This document shows, in pieces, positions 8,418 to 15,176 of a DNA stretch of 41,735 bases. The notes under the pieces were generated by a model. That model searched no databases, was not told where the DNA came from, and was given only the letters and a program-made list of their open reading frames with translations. How positions within the stretch are numbered: the first letter of the stretch is position 1; every line of letters starts with the position of its first letter. Position numbers and translations under genes: made by a program. Source of the stretch: an uncultured Alphaproteobacteria bacterium (GTDB lineage: Bacteria > Pseudomonadota > Alphaproteobacteria > RF32 > CAG-239); the NCBI GenBank assembly GCA_934273635.1, contig CAKQSV010000015.1, positions 1-41,735 on the forward strand, written 5' to 3'.

Positions 8418-9814
8418 TTGAACAACTAAAAAAATATTGGGAAATTGCCAAACTTGCCCTATTACAAGAAAAAAATACCCAAGACAGCAAGCTCAAGGGC
8501 ATGAATGAGCATGAAAAAGAATTTCTACCTGCGGTTTTAGAGGTCACGGAAACACCGCCGTCACATGCGGCGCGGCTGTTGATGTATATTATTATGCTGA
8601 TGTTTACAGTACTTATTTTGTGGTCGGTAATTGGAAAAATTGATATTATTGCGACTGCGACCGGAAAGTTAATGCCAGCATCAAATATCAAGACTATTCA
8701 GACATTAACAGATAGCGAGATTGAAGAAATCTATGTTCAAGAAGGACAATATGTAAAGGAAGGACAAGATCTGATTAAATTTAATCAGACCGAGGTATTG
8801 GCCAATATCAACCGAATTGAAAATGAAATAAAAGCCTTAGAGATTTCAGTTGCTCGTTTGCAGGCACTGCTGACCGACAATCCCGAGGAAAATTTTATTT
8901 ATGATGAAACAATAGATGAATATTTGATCAGAATGCATTCAGGACTACTTAAAAGTCAAATGACCGAAAAATCGGCAAAGATTGAAGTATTGAACGGACA
9001 GATTGCCAAAGCCGAAAAAGAAAAAGATACAATTCAGGCAGATTTGCAAAGAATAGAAAAGTTGTTACCAAGTGTGCAGGAGCGGATTGAGAAAAAGAAA
9101 ATCCTTGTCGATAAGAAATTACTGGCGCGGTTGACATTTTTAGAACAGGAAGAAGAACTGACTAATTTGCAAGAACAACGCAATGTGCAAGTAAAGAAAA
9201 TGGCTGAGACTGAGGCAAATATCGAATCCTTAAAAAAAGAACTGAGGCAGTATCTGGCCGAATTTGACAAGAACTTGATGCAAGAACTGACCGATGACCG
9301 CGAAAAGCTCGCCTCGTATCAGCAGGAACTGATTAAATATGAAGAGGCATTAAAGCGTACTGTTGTCAAAGCGCCGTTATCAGGTTATGTGCAGCAACTG
9401 GTTTATCATACCAAGGGCGGTGTGGTGGAGACAGCCAAACCGATTATGAATCTGGTGCCGGAAGATTATAAACTTGAGGCAGATGTCATGATTTTAAATA
9501 AGGATATTGGTTTTGTCCGTCCGGAACAGGACGTAGAAATCAAAATCGACAGTTTTCCGTTTACCAAATACGGCACAATTAAAGGGAAAGTGCGCAATAT
9601 CTCCGGCGATGCGGTGCAGGACGAAAAACTCGGACTGGTCTTTAATGCCAGATTGTCTCTCTTGGATAATAAAATTAAGGCAGATGGACAATTTATTCAA
9701 CTCAAACCAGGTATGAGCGTTACTGCCGAAATTAAAACTGGAAAACGCCGTGTAATTGAATATCTCCTCTCGCCCGTGATGAAATATCTTAATGAAAGTA
9801 TGCGTGAGCGGTAG
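8414..9814 (+). CDS. type I secretion membrane-fusion protein, HlyD family
   Basis: 466-residue periplasmic adaptor linking the ABC transporter to an outer-membrane channel. A short cytoplasmic N-terminus is followed by one membrane helix (about residues 55-78, MLMFTVLILWSVIGKID), a biotinyl-lipoyl-like half (ATGKLMPAS, VQEGQYVKEGQ), a long alpha-hairpin coiled coil (about residues 135-310) and the second lipoyl half and beta-barrel (VKAPLSGYVQQL, then KPGMSVTAEIKTGKRRVIEYLLSP). The last segment is the classic HlyD C-terminal signature. The start codon overlaps the transporter stop (ATGA) and GAGGAGG lies upstream. Length is normal for the family. Confidence 0.95.
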   Translation: MIEQLKKYWEIAKLALLQEKNTQDSKLKGMNEHEKEFLPAVLEVTETPPSHAARLLMYIIMLMFTVLILWSVIGKIDIIATATGKLMPASNIKTIQTLTDSEIEEIYVQEGQYVKEGQDLIKFNQTEVLANINRIENEIKALEISVARLQALLTDNPEENFIYDETIDEYLIRMHSGLLKSQMTEKSAKIEVLNGQIAKAEKEKDTIQADLQRIEKLLPSVQERIEKKKILVDKKLLARLTFLEQEEELTNLQEQRNVQVKKMAETEANIESLKKELRQYLAEFDKNLMQELTDDREKLASYQQELIKYEEALKRTVVKAPLSGYVQQLVYHTKGGVVETAKPIMNLVPEDYKLEADVMILNKDIGFVRPEQDVEIKIDSFPFTKYGTIKGKVRNISGDAVQDEKLGLVFNARLSLLDNKIKADGQFIQLKPGMSVTAEIKTGKRRVIEYLLSPVMKYLNESMRER

Positions 9815-10101
9815 AATGAGAAATGAAAGAACTACGAAGTAGATGTAAGCAAGTAAAACATATTAAGTCTGCTTAATAAAATTTGTAAATATAATTAATA
9901 AGCATATAAGATATTTCTTGATATTTTAAAATTTTACAAAAGGTATAAAATATCGTATTTTTAGTAATAAATTTTACCTTGATTTTGTTCTAATTTGTTG
10001 AAAAACAATAATATTTACGTAGAAAAATACTTGCGTCCCACCGTGGATATGTCAGTATAGAATATGTAAAGATAATTTAACAAAAACAAGGTATTAGAAA
10101 A
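9815..10101. other. intergenic stretch between secretion genes and mobility genes
   Basis: 287 AT-rich bases with no convincing gene and no strong terminator after the hlyD-like gene. The notable content is a GC-richer block at 10025-10059 that is imperfectly repeated upstream of the integrase (see the repeat entries). This stretch probably marks the junction between the RTX/T1SS module and the mobility module. Confidence 0.5.
10025..10059 (+). repeat. direct repeat copy 1, upstream of DUF3768 gene
   Basis: About 35 bases, ACTTGC-n-TCC-nn-C-n-GTGG-n-TATG-n-CAGTAT, matching 12175-12209 at about 27 of 35 positions. Both copies lie a few tens of bases before the first gene of a unit (DUF3768 gene here, integrase there). 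Likely a shared regulatory or recombinase arm-binding site; the function is inferred from position only. Confidence 0.6.
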
Positions 10102-10470
10102 ATGATGGATAATAGAGTAGAAAATTATGATGATAGCTGTTTTTCTGAAAACCATGAAAAAATAGCCGAATTAAATGATAATTTTAGAAAAACTTTTAGC
10201 GGTGGGCATGTAATGACAAGTAACGGTATTGTAGCCCTCGGTCCAAAAAGAAAATTGGAAATTATCAAAAAAGTAAAAGAATTTAATGAGTTTGATTTCA
10301 GAAATAACCCGTATGGAGAACATGACTTTGGTACAATCCATGATGGAGATGATAAGATTTTCTGGAAGATTGATTATTATGACAAAAACCTTGAATTTGC
10401 ATCGGAAGACCCGAGCAATCCAGAGATAACCAATAGAGTTTTGACAATTTATTTAGCTGAAGAACATTAA
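10102..10470 (+). CDS. DUF3768 family protein
   Basis: 122 residues. The motifs IAELNDNFRKTFSGG, NPYGEHDFG, FWKIDYYD and RVLTIYLAEEH are characteristic of DUF3768, a small soluble family common on alphaproteobacterial plasmids and integrative elements with no known biochemical role. It starts at ATGATG, and the second ATG at 10105 is possible. The stop codon overlaps the next start (TAATG), tying it to the small HTH gene. It is one of the best markers that this block is a mobile element. Confidence 0.85.
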   Translation: MMDNRVENYDDSCFSENHEKIAELNDNFRKTFSGGHVMTSNGIVALGPKRKLEIIKKVKEFNEFDFRNNPYGEHDFGTIHDGDDKIFWKIDYYDKNLEFASEDPSNPEITNRVLTIYLAEEH

Positions 10471-10634
10471 TGGAAAATAACGATAAATATATAACAACAA
10501 AAGAGCTTTCTAAACGTTGGAAAATAAATCCTAATACGATTGAACATTGGCGTTCGGTTGGATTTGGCACGAAATTCATAAGAATTGGACGCAAAATACT
10601 TTATTCATTAAATAGTATTAGTGAATTTGAGTAA
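10470..10634 (+). CDS. small helix-turn-helix protein, excisionase-like
   Basis: 54 residues, too short for many gene callers. The core reads YITTKELSKRWKINPNTI then a recognition-helix region (EHWRSVGFGTKFIRIG) and RKILYSLNSISEFE. This is the pattern of the MerR-like HTH_17/excisionase family, which bends DNA or represses promoters in integrative elements. Its start overlaps the DUF3768 stop by one base. In an element with a tyrosine integrase it may act as the directionality factor; a plain regulator is the alternative. Confidence 0.75.
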   Translation: MENNDKYITTKELSKRWKINPNTIEHWRSVGFGTKFIRIGRKILYSLNSISEFE

Positions 10635-10674
10635 ATGAATACAACAGAAAATACAGCAAGATAGGAGAAAGGAA

Positions 10675-11403
10675 ATGACTTTTGATGTAAAAAAATATCC
10701 CGGATATACTGAAATGATTTTTAGAAATCGCAAATCTACATTGACCCGCAAAAAAGCGCTGGCAACATTTTTAACCAGCGACAATTTAGAGGTTCAATTA
10801 TACGACTTTTACAATAAGTATCACTTTTTTATGAAATTTGATGGTTTTGACCCAATGATTAATATTTATGATGATCCTTTGTTTAAAGCAGGACATCTGG
10901 ACGGAGTGAAAGAGCATTATAAAAAGGAGTTCGGCAACATTAGTCTCAATGAAATAGAGGAAAAAATTGTGAAAACAGTTATTCAGAAACAAAGCGAAAC
11001 GCTAAATCCTGAATATCTTGAGTTTTGTAAAGATTATATCAAGCGTAAAGGCTTAGATGTTCCGGAAACACCTGAAATTAAAACCGGGTGCCACCTTTTG
11101 GGCTATGATGAAGATGGACGCATAACATATACACCGGTAGAAATGGAAGATGAAACCGAACAAGAGGAGCAGAACGAAATCGCTCCTCTTTCTTTTAATG
11201 AAAATGCGGTGGACATTGTGGAAGATGACGAATGGGCAGGATTTCCGCCAGAGACAAATCTGGAAGAATTGAAACCTGAACCGATGACACCAGAAGACGA
11301 AGCTGTATTTGAGCCAATAAGCCAACAGCAAGAAATAACTCCAAATTTTAAGGCTGATAAAAAGTCTAAAAAAAAATCGGGCAAGAAAAAATCGAAAAAA
11401 TAA
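10675..11403 (+). CDS. acidic protein with lysine-rich tail, unknown function
   Basis: 242 residues preceded by a strong ribosome site (AGGAGAAAGGAA). The first ~140 residues look folded and soluble. Residues about 155-220 are very acidic and low in complexity, and the last ~17 residues are nearly all lysine and serine. Such a basic tail suggests nucleic-acid or membrane binding. I recognise no family. It sits between the HTH gene and the methyltransferase-like gene, so it is probably part of the element's maintenance cassette. Confidence 0.75.
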   Translation: MTFDVKKYPGYTEMIFRNRKSTLTRKKALATFLTSDNLEVQLYDFYNKYHFFMKFDGFDPMINIYDDPLFKAGHLDGVKEHYKKEFGNISLNEIEEKIVKTVIQKQSETLNPEYLEFCKDYIKRKGLDVPETPEIKTGCHLLGYDEDGRITYTPVEMEDETEQEEQNEIAPLSFNENAVDIVEDDEWAGFPPETNLEELKPEPMTPEDEAVFEPISQQQEITPNFKADKKSKKKSGKKKSKK

Positions 11404-11412
11404 CTAAAAAGA

Positions 11413-11449
11413 ACTTAATCCGGAGATTAGAAGAAATCTCCGGATTAAG
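11413..11449 (+). terminator. long hairpin between two element genes
   Basis: Perfect 15-bp stem (CTTAATCCGGAGATT at 11413-11427 pairing with 11435-11449) with a 7-base loop, ten bases upstream of the next start. There is no long T-run after it, so it may act as an mRNA-stabilising or attenuating structure rather than a full terminator. Confidence 0.6.
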
Positions 11450-11459
11450 CCATTTTCCG

Positions 11460-12098
11460 ATGTATCAGGTATTTGAGGACTTTTGCACAGTGTGCAGTTG
11501 TTCTCTTCATAATGCTTTTATGAAAGTGCCGGCAATGGCACGAAGTTATTATAAAGAGCAGTATGATAAACGAGAAAACGACTATTTAGAAGTTATCAAA
11601 CGGTATGATAAAAATGTTTTCGGAACTTATTTTCCGCAGATGTTAGCTGATTTAACCAGATTATTGCTAGAAAGTCCCAAAGACTATCTCGGGACAATCT
11701 TCATGGAGCTTAACTTAGGAAAACATTTCAACGGCCAATTTTTCACCCCATCCCATATTTGCGAATTTATGGCGGAAATCACTTTTGATAAGGGTTTTGA
11801 GAAAGCAATCACCGAAAAAGGTTATTGCAGAGTTGCTGAACCGGCTTGTGGCTCTGGTGCAATGGTATTGGGAATTGTCCAATGTCTGAAAAATCGCGGT
11901 TATAAGCAGTTGGGCGGCAAACTTTATATTGAGGCCACTGATATTGACCCGCTGTGTGTCAATATGGCTTTTATCCAGTTAAGCCTTTTAGGACTAAGTG
12001 TAAAAGTTATCCATGGCAACAGCTTAACTCAAGAAGTTTTTGAAACTTGGGATTCCCCCAATTTACAAATGGCAAATATGACCGGATATTTTAATTAA
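11460..12098 (+). CDS. N6-adenine DNA methyltransferase-like protein lacking the catalytic motif
   Basis: 212 residues. It shows GQFFTPSHICEFMAE and motif I EPACGSGAMVLG (S-adenosylmethionine pocket), then the acidic motif ATDIDPLCVNMAFIQLSLLG, all typical of type I-like N6 DNA methylases. The expected (N/D)PP(Y/F) catalytic motif is absent: after VIHGNSLTQEVFETW the protein ends within 20 residues. Short orphan proteins of this shape are, from memory, common on alphaproteobacterial plasmids and integrative elements, so the short form may be a stable variant rather than a broken gene. No clear ribosome site precedes the ATG; translation may depend on the hairpin just upstream. Confidence 0.8.
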   Translation: MYQVFEDFCTVCSCSLHNAFMKVPAMARSYYKEQYDKRENDYLEVIKRYDKNVFGTYFPQMLADLTRLLLESPKDYLGTIFMELNLGKHFNGQFFTPSHICEFMAEITFDKGFEKAITEKGYCRVAEPACGSGAMVLGIVQCLKNRGYKQLGGKLYIEATDIDPLCVNMAFIQLSLLGLSVKVIHGNSLTQEVFETWDSPNLQMANMTGYFN

Positions 12099-12174
12099 AA
12101 AAATATTAACAAACCTGAAATGTTTTGAGCTGATTTTTAATGTAACTTATTAATTTTCCCTAAAAAAGAACTTG

Positions 12175-12209
12175 CTTCCGGCGGTGGGTATGCCAGTATT
12201 ATTGGTAGT
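12175..12209 (+). repeat. direct repeat copy 2, upstream of integrase
   Basis: Second copy of the motif seen at 10025-10059, reading ACTTGCTTCCGGCGGTGGG followed by TATGCCAGTAT. It lies about 25 bases before the integrase start. It is locally GC-rich in an AT-rich setting, which argues for selection on a protein-binding site. Confidence 0.6.
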
Positions 12210-12234
12210 TATAATTTTTTAAGAGGAAAATAAA

Positions 12235-13401
12235 ATGGCTCATATAACACAAGCAGTTGTTCAGAAAGCTGAAATAACTGATAAAATTTATTATATATGG
12301 GACGACCAGATTACCGGTTTTGGCTTAAAGGTTATTCCCAACGGTAAAAAAAAGTTTGTTTTAAGATATTACCATTGCGCTGGTGGAAAAAATGCAATCC
12401 AGCGTTTTTATTTGTTTGGCGAAACTTCTTTTATGACGGTTCCAATCGCCAGAAAAAAAGCGGCAGAGTTGCTGCTTAGAGTTAAGAATGGCGAAGATCC
12501 TCAGGAAAAAAAGGTTGAATATCGTGAATGTGAAACGCTTGCGGATTTTTGGGATAATTATTTTGTTCAGTTTTATGTTCCTAAACATAAAAATCCTGAA
12601 AAATATCTCAAAAATAATAAAACCTATTGGGAATATGATATAAAGCCCAAATTAGGACATAAAAAGTTGTTGGATTTAACCGGAAAGGATTTTGAAATAT
12701 TACATATCGCAAAAGCCAATACGCCGTACAGTGCAAATCGAATGTTAGCGTTGGCCAGTGTCTTGTGTAAACTGATTCGCAAAGAGAGAAACTTAAATAT
12801 ATCCGTTGAAGGTATTGCTCATTATCCCGAAGAACAAAGGCAGAGAATATTAAGTGATAGTGAGCTTGAGGCATTAAAAACAGAGCTTGTGGCGGCAATA
12901 AAACGTAAAAAAGAAATGATTTATACTGTTTCCGCTATCAAAATTTTGTTAATGACAACAGCGCGTAAAAATGAAATCCTGACTGGACAATGGAGCCGAT
13001 TAGACTGGGAACGCCAAATTCTCTTTCAACCTCAAAGCAAGACCGGATGGAAGCCTATATATTTGAATGATACGGCTATTAAAATATTGAAACAACTTTA
13101 TGAGCGGCCGGAAAGAGAATTAAATGATTACATCTTCAAAGGAAAAGGCTATAAATCCCATTTGAAAAGCGTTAAAACAGCGTGGGGAACAATATTGAAG
13201 AATGCAGGAATTGATGATTACCGCATACACGATTTGCGCCATCAGGGAGCAAGTATTTGCGTTGAAAATGGCGAATCTTTATATATTGTAAGCAAAATGC
13301 TTGGCCATAAAAGCCAAAGGACGACAGAGCGTTATGCTTACCTTTCGCAAAAACCAATCCAGAAAGCAGCAGAGCTTTTGGCAGACGTAGTTGACTTCTA
13401 A
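12235..13401 (+). CDS. tyrosine integrase with arm-binding N-terminal domain
   Basis: 388 residues, the size of P4/ICE-type tyrosine recombinases. The N-terminal ~90 residues fit the DUF4102-like arm-type DNA-binding domain (VWDD/IWDDQITGFGLKV, GETSFMTVPIARKKA), then a core-binding domain and the catalytic domain. Catalytic residues visible: Arg in TTARKNEIL (about residue 244), HDLRH (about 332-336), LGHKS (about 361) and Tyr in TTERYAYL (about 367), so it should be active. AAGAGGAAAA precedes the start. The gene points at the truncated tRNA-Thr at 13615-13655, about 210 bases downstream, which is the usual arrangement of integrase beside its tRNA attachment site. Confidence 0.95.
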   Translation: MAHITQAVVQKAEITDKIYYIWDDQITGFGLKVIPNGKKKFVLRYYHCAGGKNAIQRFYLFGETSFMTVPIARKKAAELLLRVKNGEDPQEKKVEYRECETLADFWDNYFVQFYVPKHKNPEKYLKNNKTYWEYDIKPKLGHKKLLDLTGKDFEILHIAKANTPYSANRMLALASVLCKLIRKERNLNISVEGIAHYPEEQRQRILSDSELEALKTELVAAIKRKKEMIYTVSAIKILLMTTARKNEILTGQWSRLDWERQILFQPQSKTGWKPIYLNDTAIKILKQLYERPERELNDYIFKGKGYKSHLKSVKTAWGTILKNAGIDDYRIHDLRHQGASICVENGESLYIVSKMLGHKSQRTTERYAYLSQKPIQKAAELLADVVDF

Positions 13402-13422
13402 TAAAGTCGTTTTGTATTTTCT

Positions 13423-13451
13423 ATAATCCGCTTTGTTGCGGATTATTTTTC
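13423..13451 (+). terminator. terminator after integrase
   Basis: Stem ATAATCCGC / GCGGATTAT with a 6-base loop followed by TTTTTC, 22 bases after the integrase stop. The bases between here and the tRNA fragment are AT-rich with no gene. Confidence 0.8.
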
Positions 13452-13614
13452 GTTTTTAAGATATTGATATAAATTGTTTTATGCTATTTTAGATTGTTTT
13501 TATCCCACTCACCCGACACTCACTCGGGCAAAAAAGCGGTGGTTTGCATAGAATACAAATCTTGCAATGCGTTGAATTTATTAAATATTTTGTGGATTTT
13601 TTAGAAAATATAAA

Positions 13615-13655
13615 TGATTACAAATCAGTAGCTCTACCAACTGAGCTATGTCGGC
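13615..13655 (-). pseudogene. 5' half of tRNA-Thr(TGT), likely integration junction
   Basis: Read on the minus strand this begins GCCGACA-TA-GCTCAGTTGGTAGAGC, then an anticodon arm with loop TTTGTAA (anticodon TGT). It matches a tRNA-Thr through the third base of the 3' anticodon stem, then turns into unrelated AT-rich sequence. There is no T-arm or acceptor 3' strand. The tRNA's own promoter is intact on the right (13669-13697), so the chromosome is on the right and the inserted DNA on the left. The complete or 3' half should lie at the element's other end, which I do not find in the window. Confidence 0.85.
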
Positions 13656-13668
13656 TCAACCTGAAAAG

Positions 13669-13697
13669 GTTATATACTACCGTCATTGGCTTGTCAA
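13669..13697 (-). promoter_or_regulatory. consensus promoter of the truncated tRNA-Thr
   Basis: On the minus strand TTGACA and TATAAC are separated by exactly 17 bases, with the tRNA 5' end 14 bases beyond the -10 box. This strong promoter now transcribes the tRNA remnant and then the element, antisense to the integrase. Confidence 0.85.
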
Positions 13698-13725
13698 CAA
13701 AAATATTCGCAATTAGAACTAAAAC

Positions 13726-13974
13726 CTATTTGATTTGTTTTTTAACCTCATCGACCAAATGTTGAGCGGCGTTTTTGGCTGGTATTTCATTAGTTTGATA
13801 TTCCGCGTGCAAATGATCGGCAATGTGTTTAACCTTGTGCCAAAAGCCGTTTTCCCACGCAATCAATGTTCCCCAAATTGCCATTAATGAGACAATAATC
13901 GTAAACACCGCCTCCAACACATCTAACGTATCTTTTAATCTCCACCGATTGACCCGAATGCGTTTATTTGCCAT
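13726..13974 (-). CDS. small single-helix membrane protein, unknown function
   Basis: 82 residues with a basic start (MANKRIRVNRWRLKD), one membrane helix (about residues 24-44, VFTIIVSLMAIWGTLIAW) and a charged tail (AAQHLVDEVKKQIK). GGAGGAGGGA precedes the ATG, so translation is credible. It is the first gene on the chromosomal side of the tRNA junction. No family recognised. Confidence 0.7.
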   Translation of the reverse strand: MANKRIRVNRWRLKDTLDVLEAVFTIIVSLMAIWGTLIAWENGFWHKVKHIADHLHAEYQTNEIPAKNAAQHLVDEVKKQIK

Positions 13975-14051
13975 GCAGTCCCTCCTCCGCTTTTGTGTAA
14001 CAGATAATTCTTCCCCGCGGACTTTTCAATTTTTCGGACTGATTTTGGCAC

Positions 14052-14081
14052 AAAAAAAGCCCGTTTTTCAAAACGAGCCTT
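14052..14081 (-). terminator. terminator of the 297-residue protein gene
   Basis: On the minus strand a stem built from GCTCGTTTT and AAAACGGGC is followed by a run of seven T, 20 bases after the stop at 14101. Confidence 0.85.
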
Positions 14082-14100
14082 GTCAGTTTGCAAAGCTATC

Positions 14101-14994
14101 TTAAACATTTAGCAAACACGAAAACAATTTTGCCTCATGAGTATTGGAGGCTTTAGAAGTAATGCTCGCCATATTCAGATAGCCGTTAGACAACATGGTC
14201 GCAGTGGTTGAATATGACTGCGCCTGAATTTGCGCGGCATAAGCTGCCGAGATTGTGCTCACGCCATATTGATTGTTGCTTGAGCCGCTGAGCGTTGAAT
14301 CCGCCTTGTTGGTAGTCTCTTTATTTTTTGAGTCGGAAGACTTGGTTTCAGTTGTCACATAATCGTGCTTATAGGAAGAACCTTGCAAAATCTGCAAAGC
14401 ATAGGCCGTGCCGTCTTTGGGGATTTCGGCGTCTTCTTTATAACCGGTTTCGATATAAAAATTGCCTTTTTTAGCCTTATACTCGCCGTTCATAATATCT
14501 TCGGCCGCCTGCCGCAACTCCGAGCCTTTTTCAGCCGTGCTGTCCGCAATCAAAACCTGCTTACCGTTTTTCTGCATATAAACCTTCATATACATCCCCG
14601 GCGCAGCTTCTTCAAAAATATCCTTATTAGCCTCGGCCTCGCGTTTTTTAAGTTGTTCTTCGGCATACCCGAGCGGGTCTAACTTCTGCTTCAGCTCTTC
14701 CAACTTCTTGTCATATTCAGACAAATCCAAAACCGTGTCTTCTTTAGAATCGCCGCTCTTCAGCGAAATTTTCAGCTTGCCGTTAGATTGCAACTGAATC
14801 GCATACATGTCTTTTTTGTCATATTTATCTAAGGAAGAAACCGTGGTCACACGAGCATAGTTCAAACGGGTATAGCCCAAATCACGAGCGTTTGCGAACG
14901 TTTCATCAACATCGTTCACATCGGTAATCGTCTTTTCCCACGAATAGTGGCCGCTATCGTCTTTATTTGTAACACTCGAAATACTTGAAGACAT
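14101..14994 (-). CDS. hypothetical protein with PPC-like N-terminal region
   Basis: 297 residues with no signal peptide (begins MSSSISSVTNKDDSGHYSWE). Residues about 25-85 read DVDETFANARDLG ... KKDMYAIQLQSNGKLKISLKSGD, which resembles bacterial pre-peptidase C-terminal (PPC) beta-sandwich modules often found in secreted proteins. The middle is charged and helical. The C-terminal ~50 residues are rich in alanine, serine, tyrosine and glutamine (AAYAAQIQAQSYS), like secreted or filament-associated proteins. It stands alone between a terminator and a divergent hydG. Function unknown; export by a non-Sec route is a guess. Confidence 0.75.
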   Translation of the reverse strand: MSSSISSVTNKDDSGHYSWEKTITDVNDVDETFANARDLGYTRLNYARVTTVSSLDKYDKKDMYAIQLQSNGKLKISLKSGDSKEDTVLDLSEYDKKLEELKQKLDPLGYAEEQLKKREAEANKDIFEEAAPGMYMKVYMQKNGKQVLIADSTAEKGSELRQAAEDIMNGEYKAKKGNFYIETGYKEDAEIPKDGTAYALQILQGSSYKHDYVTTETKSSDSKNKETTNKADSTLSGSSNNQYGVSTISAAYAAQIQAQSYSTTATMLSNGYLNMASITSKASNTHEAKLFSCLLNV

Positions 14995-15104
14995 AACACC
15001 CTCACTTTTCTCAATATATTTCAGAGTAACACATTATTTATCAAAAAACAATTAATTTTCCGCATTTTATACCATATCTTTAGTCATAATTGCCGATAAA
15101 ACCC

Positions 15105-15132
15105 TTGCACAAATAAATTAACCTGCTATAAC
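15105..15132 (+). promoter_or_regulatory. promoter upstream of hydG
   Basis: TTGCAC and TATAAC separated by 16 bases, predicting a transcript starting near 15140 and a leader of about 38 bases before the ATG at 15177. Confidence 0.55.
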
Positions 15133-15176
15133 TTTAGCCAGAAATAAATTATTATGTCTAATTAAAATATGATATT

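Noticed and set aside
13544..13765. Plus-strand 73-codon frame across the tRNA-Thr remnant
   Set aside because: It runs through tRNA and promoter sequence with no ribosome site.
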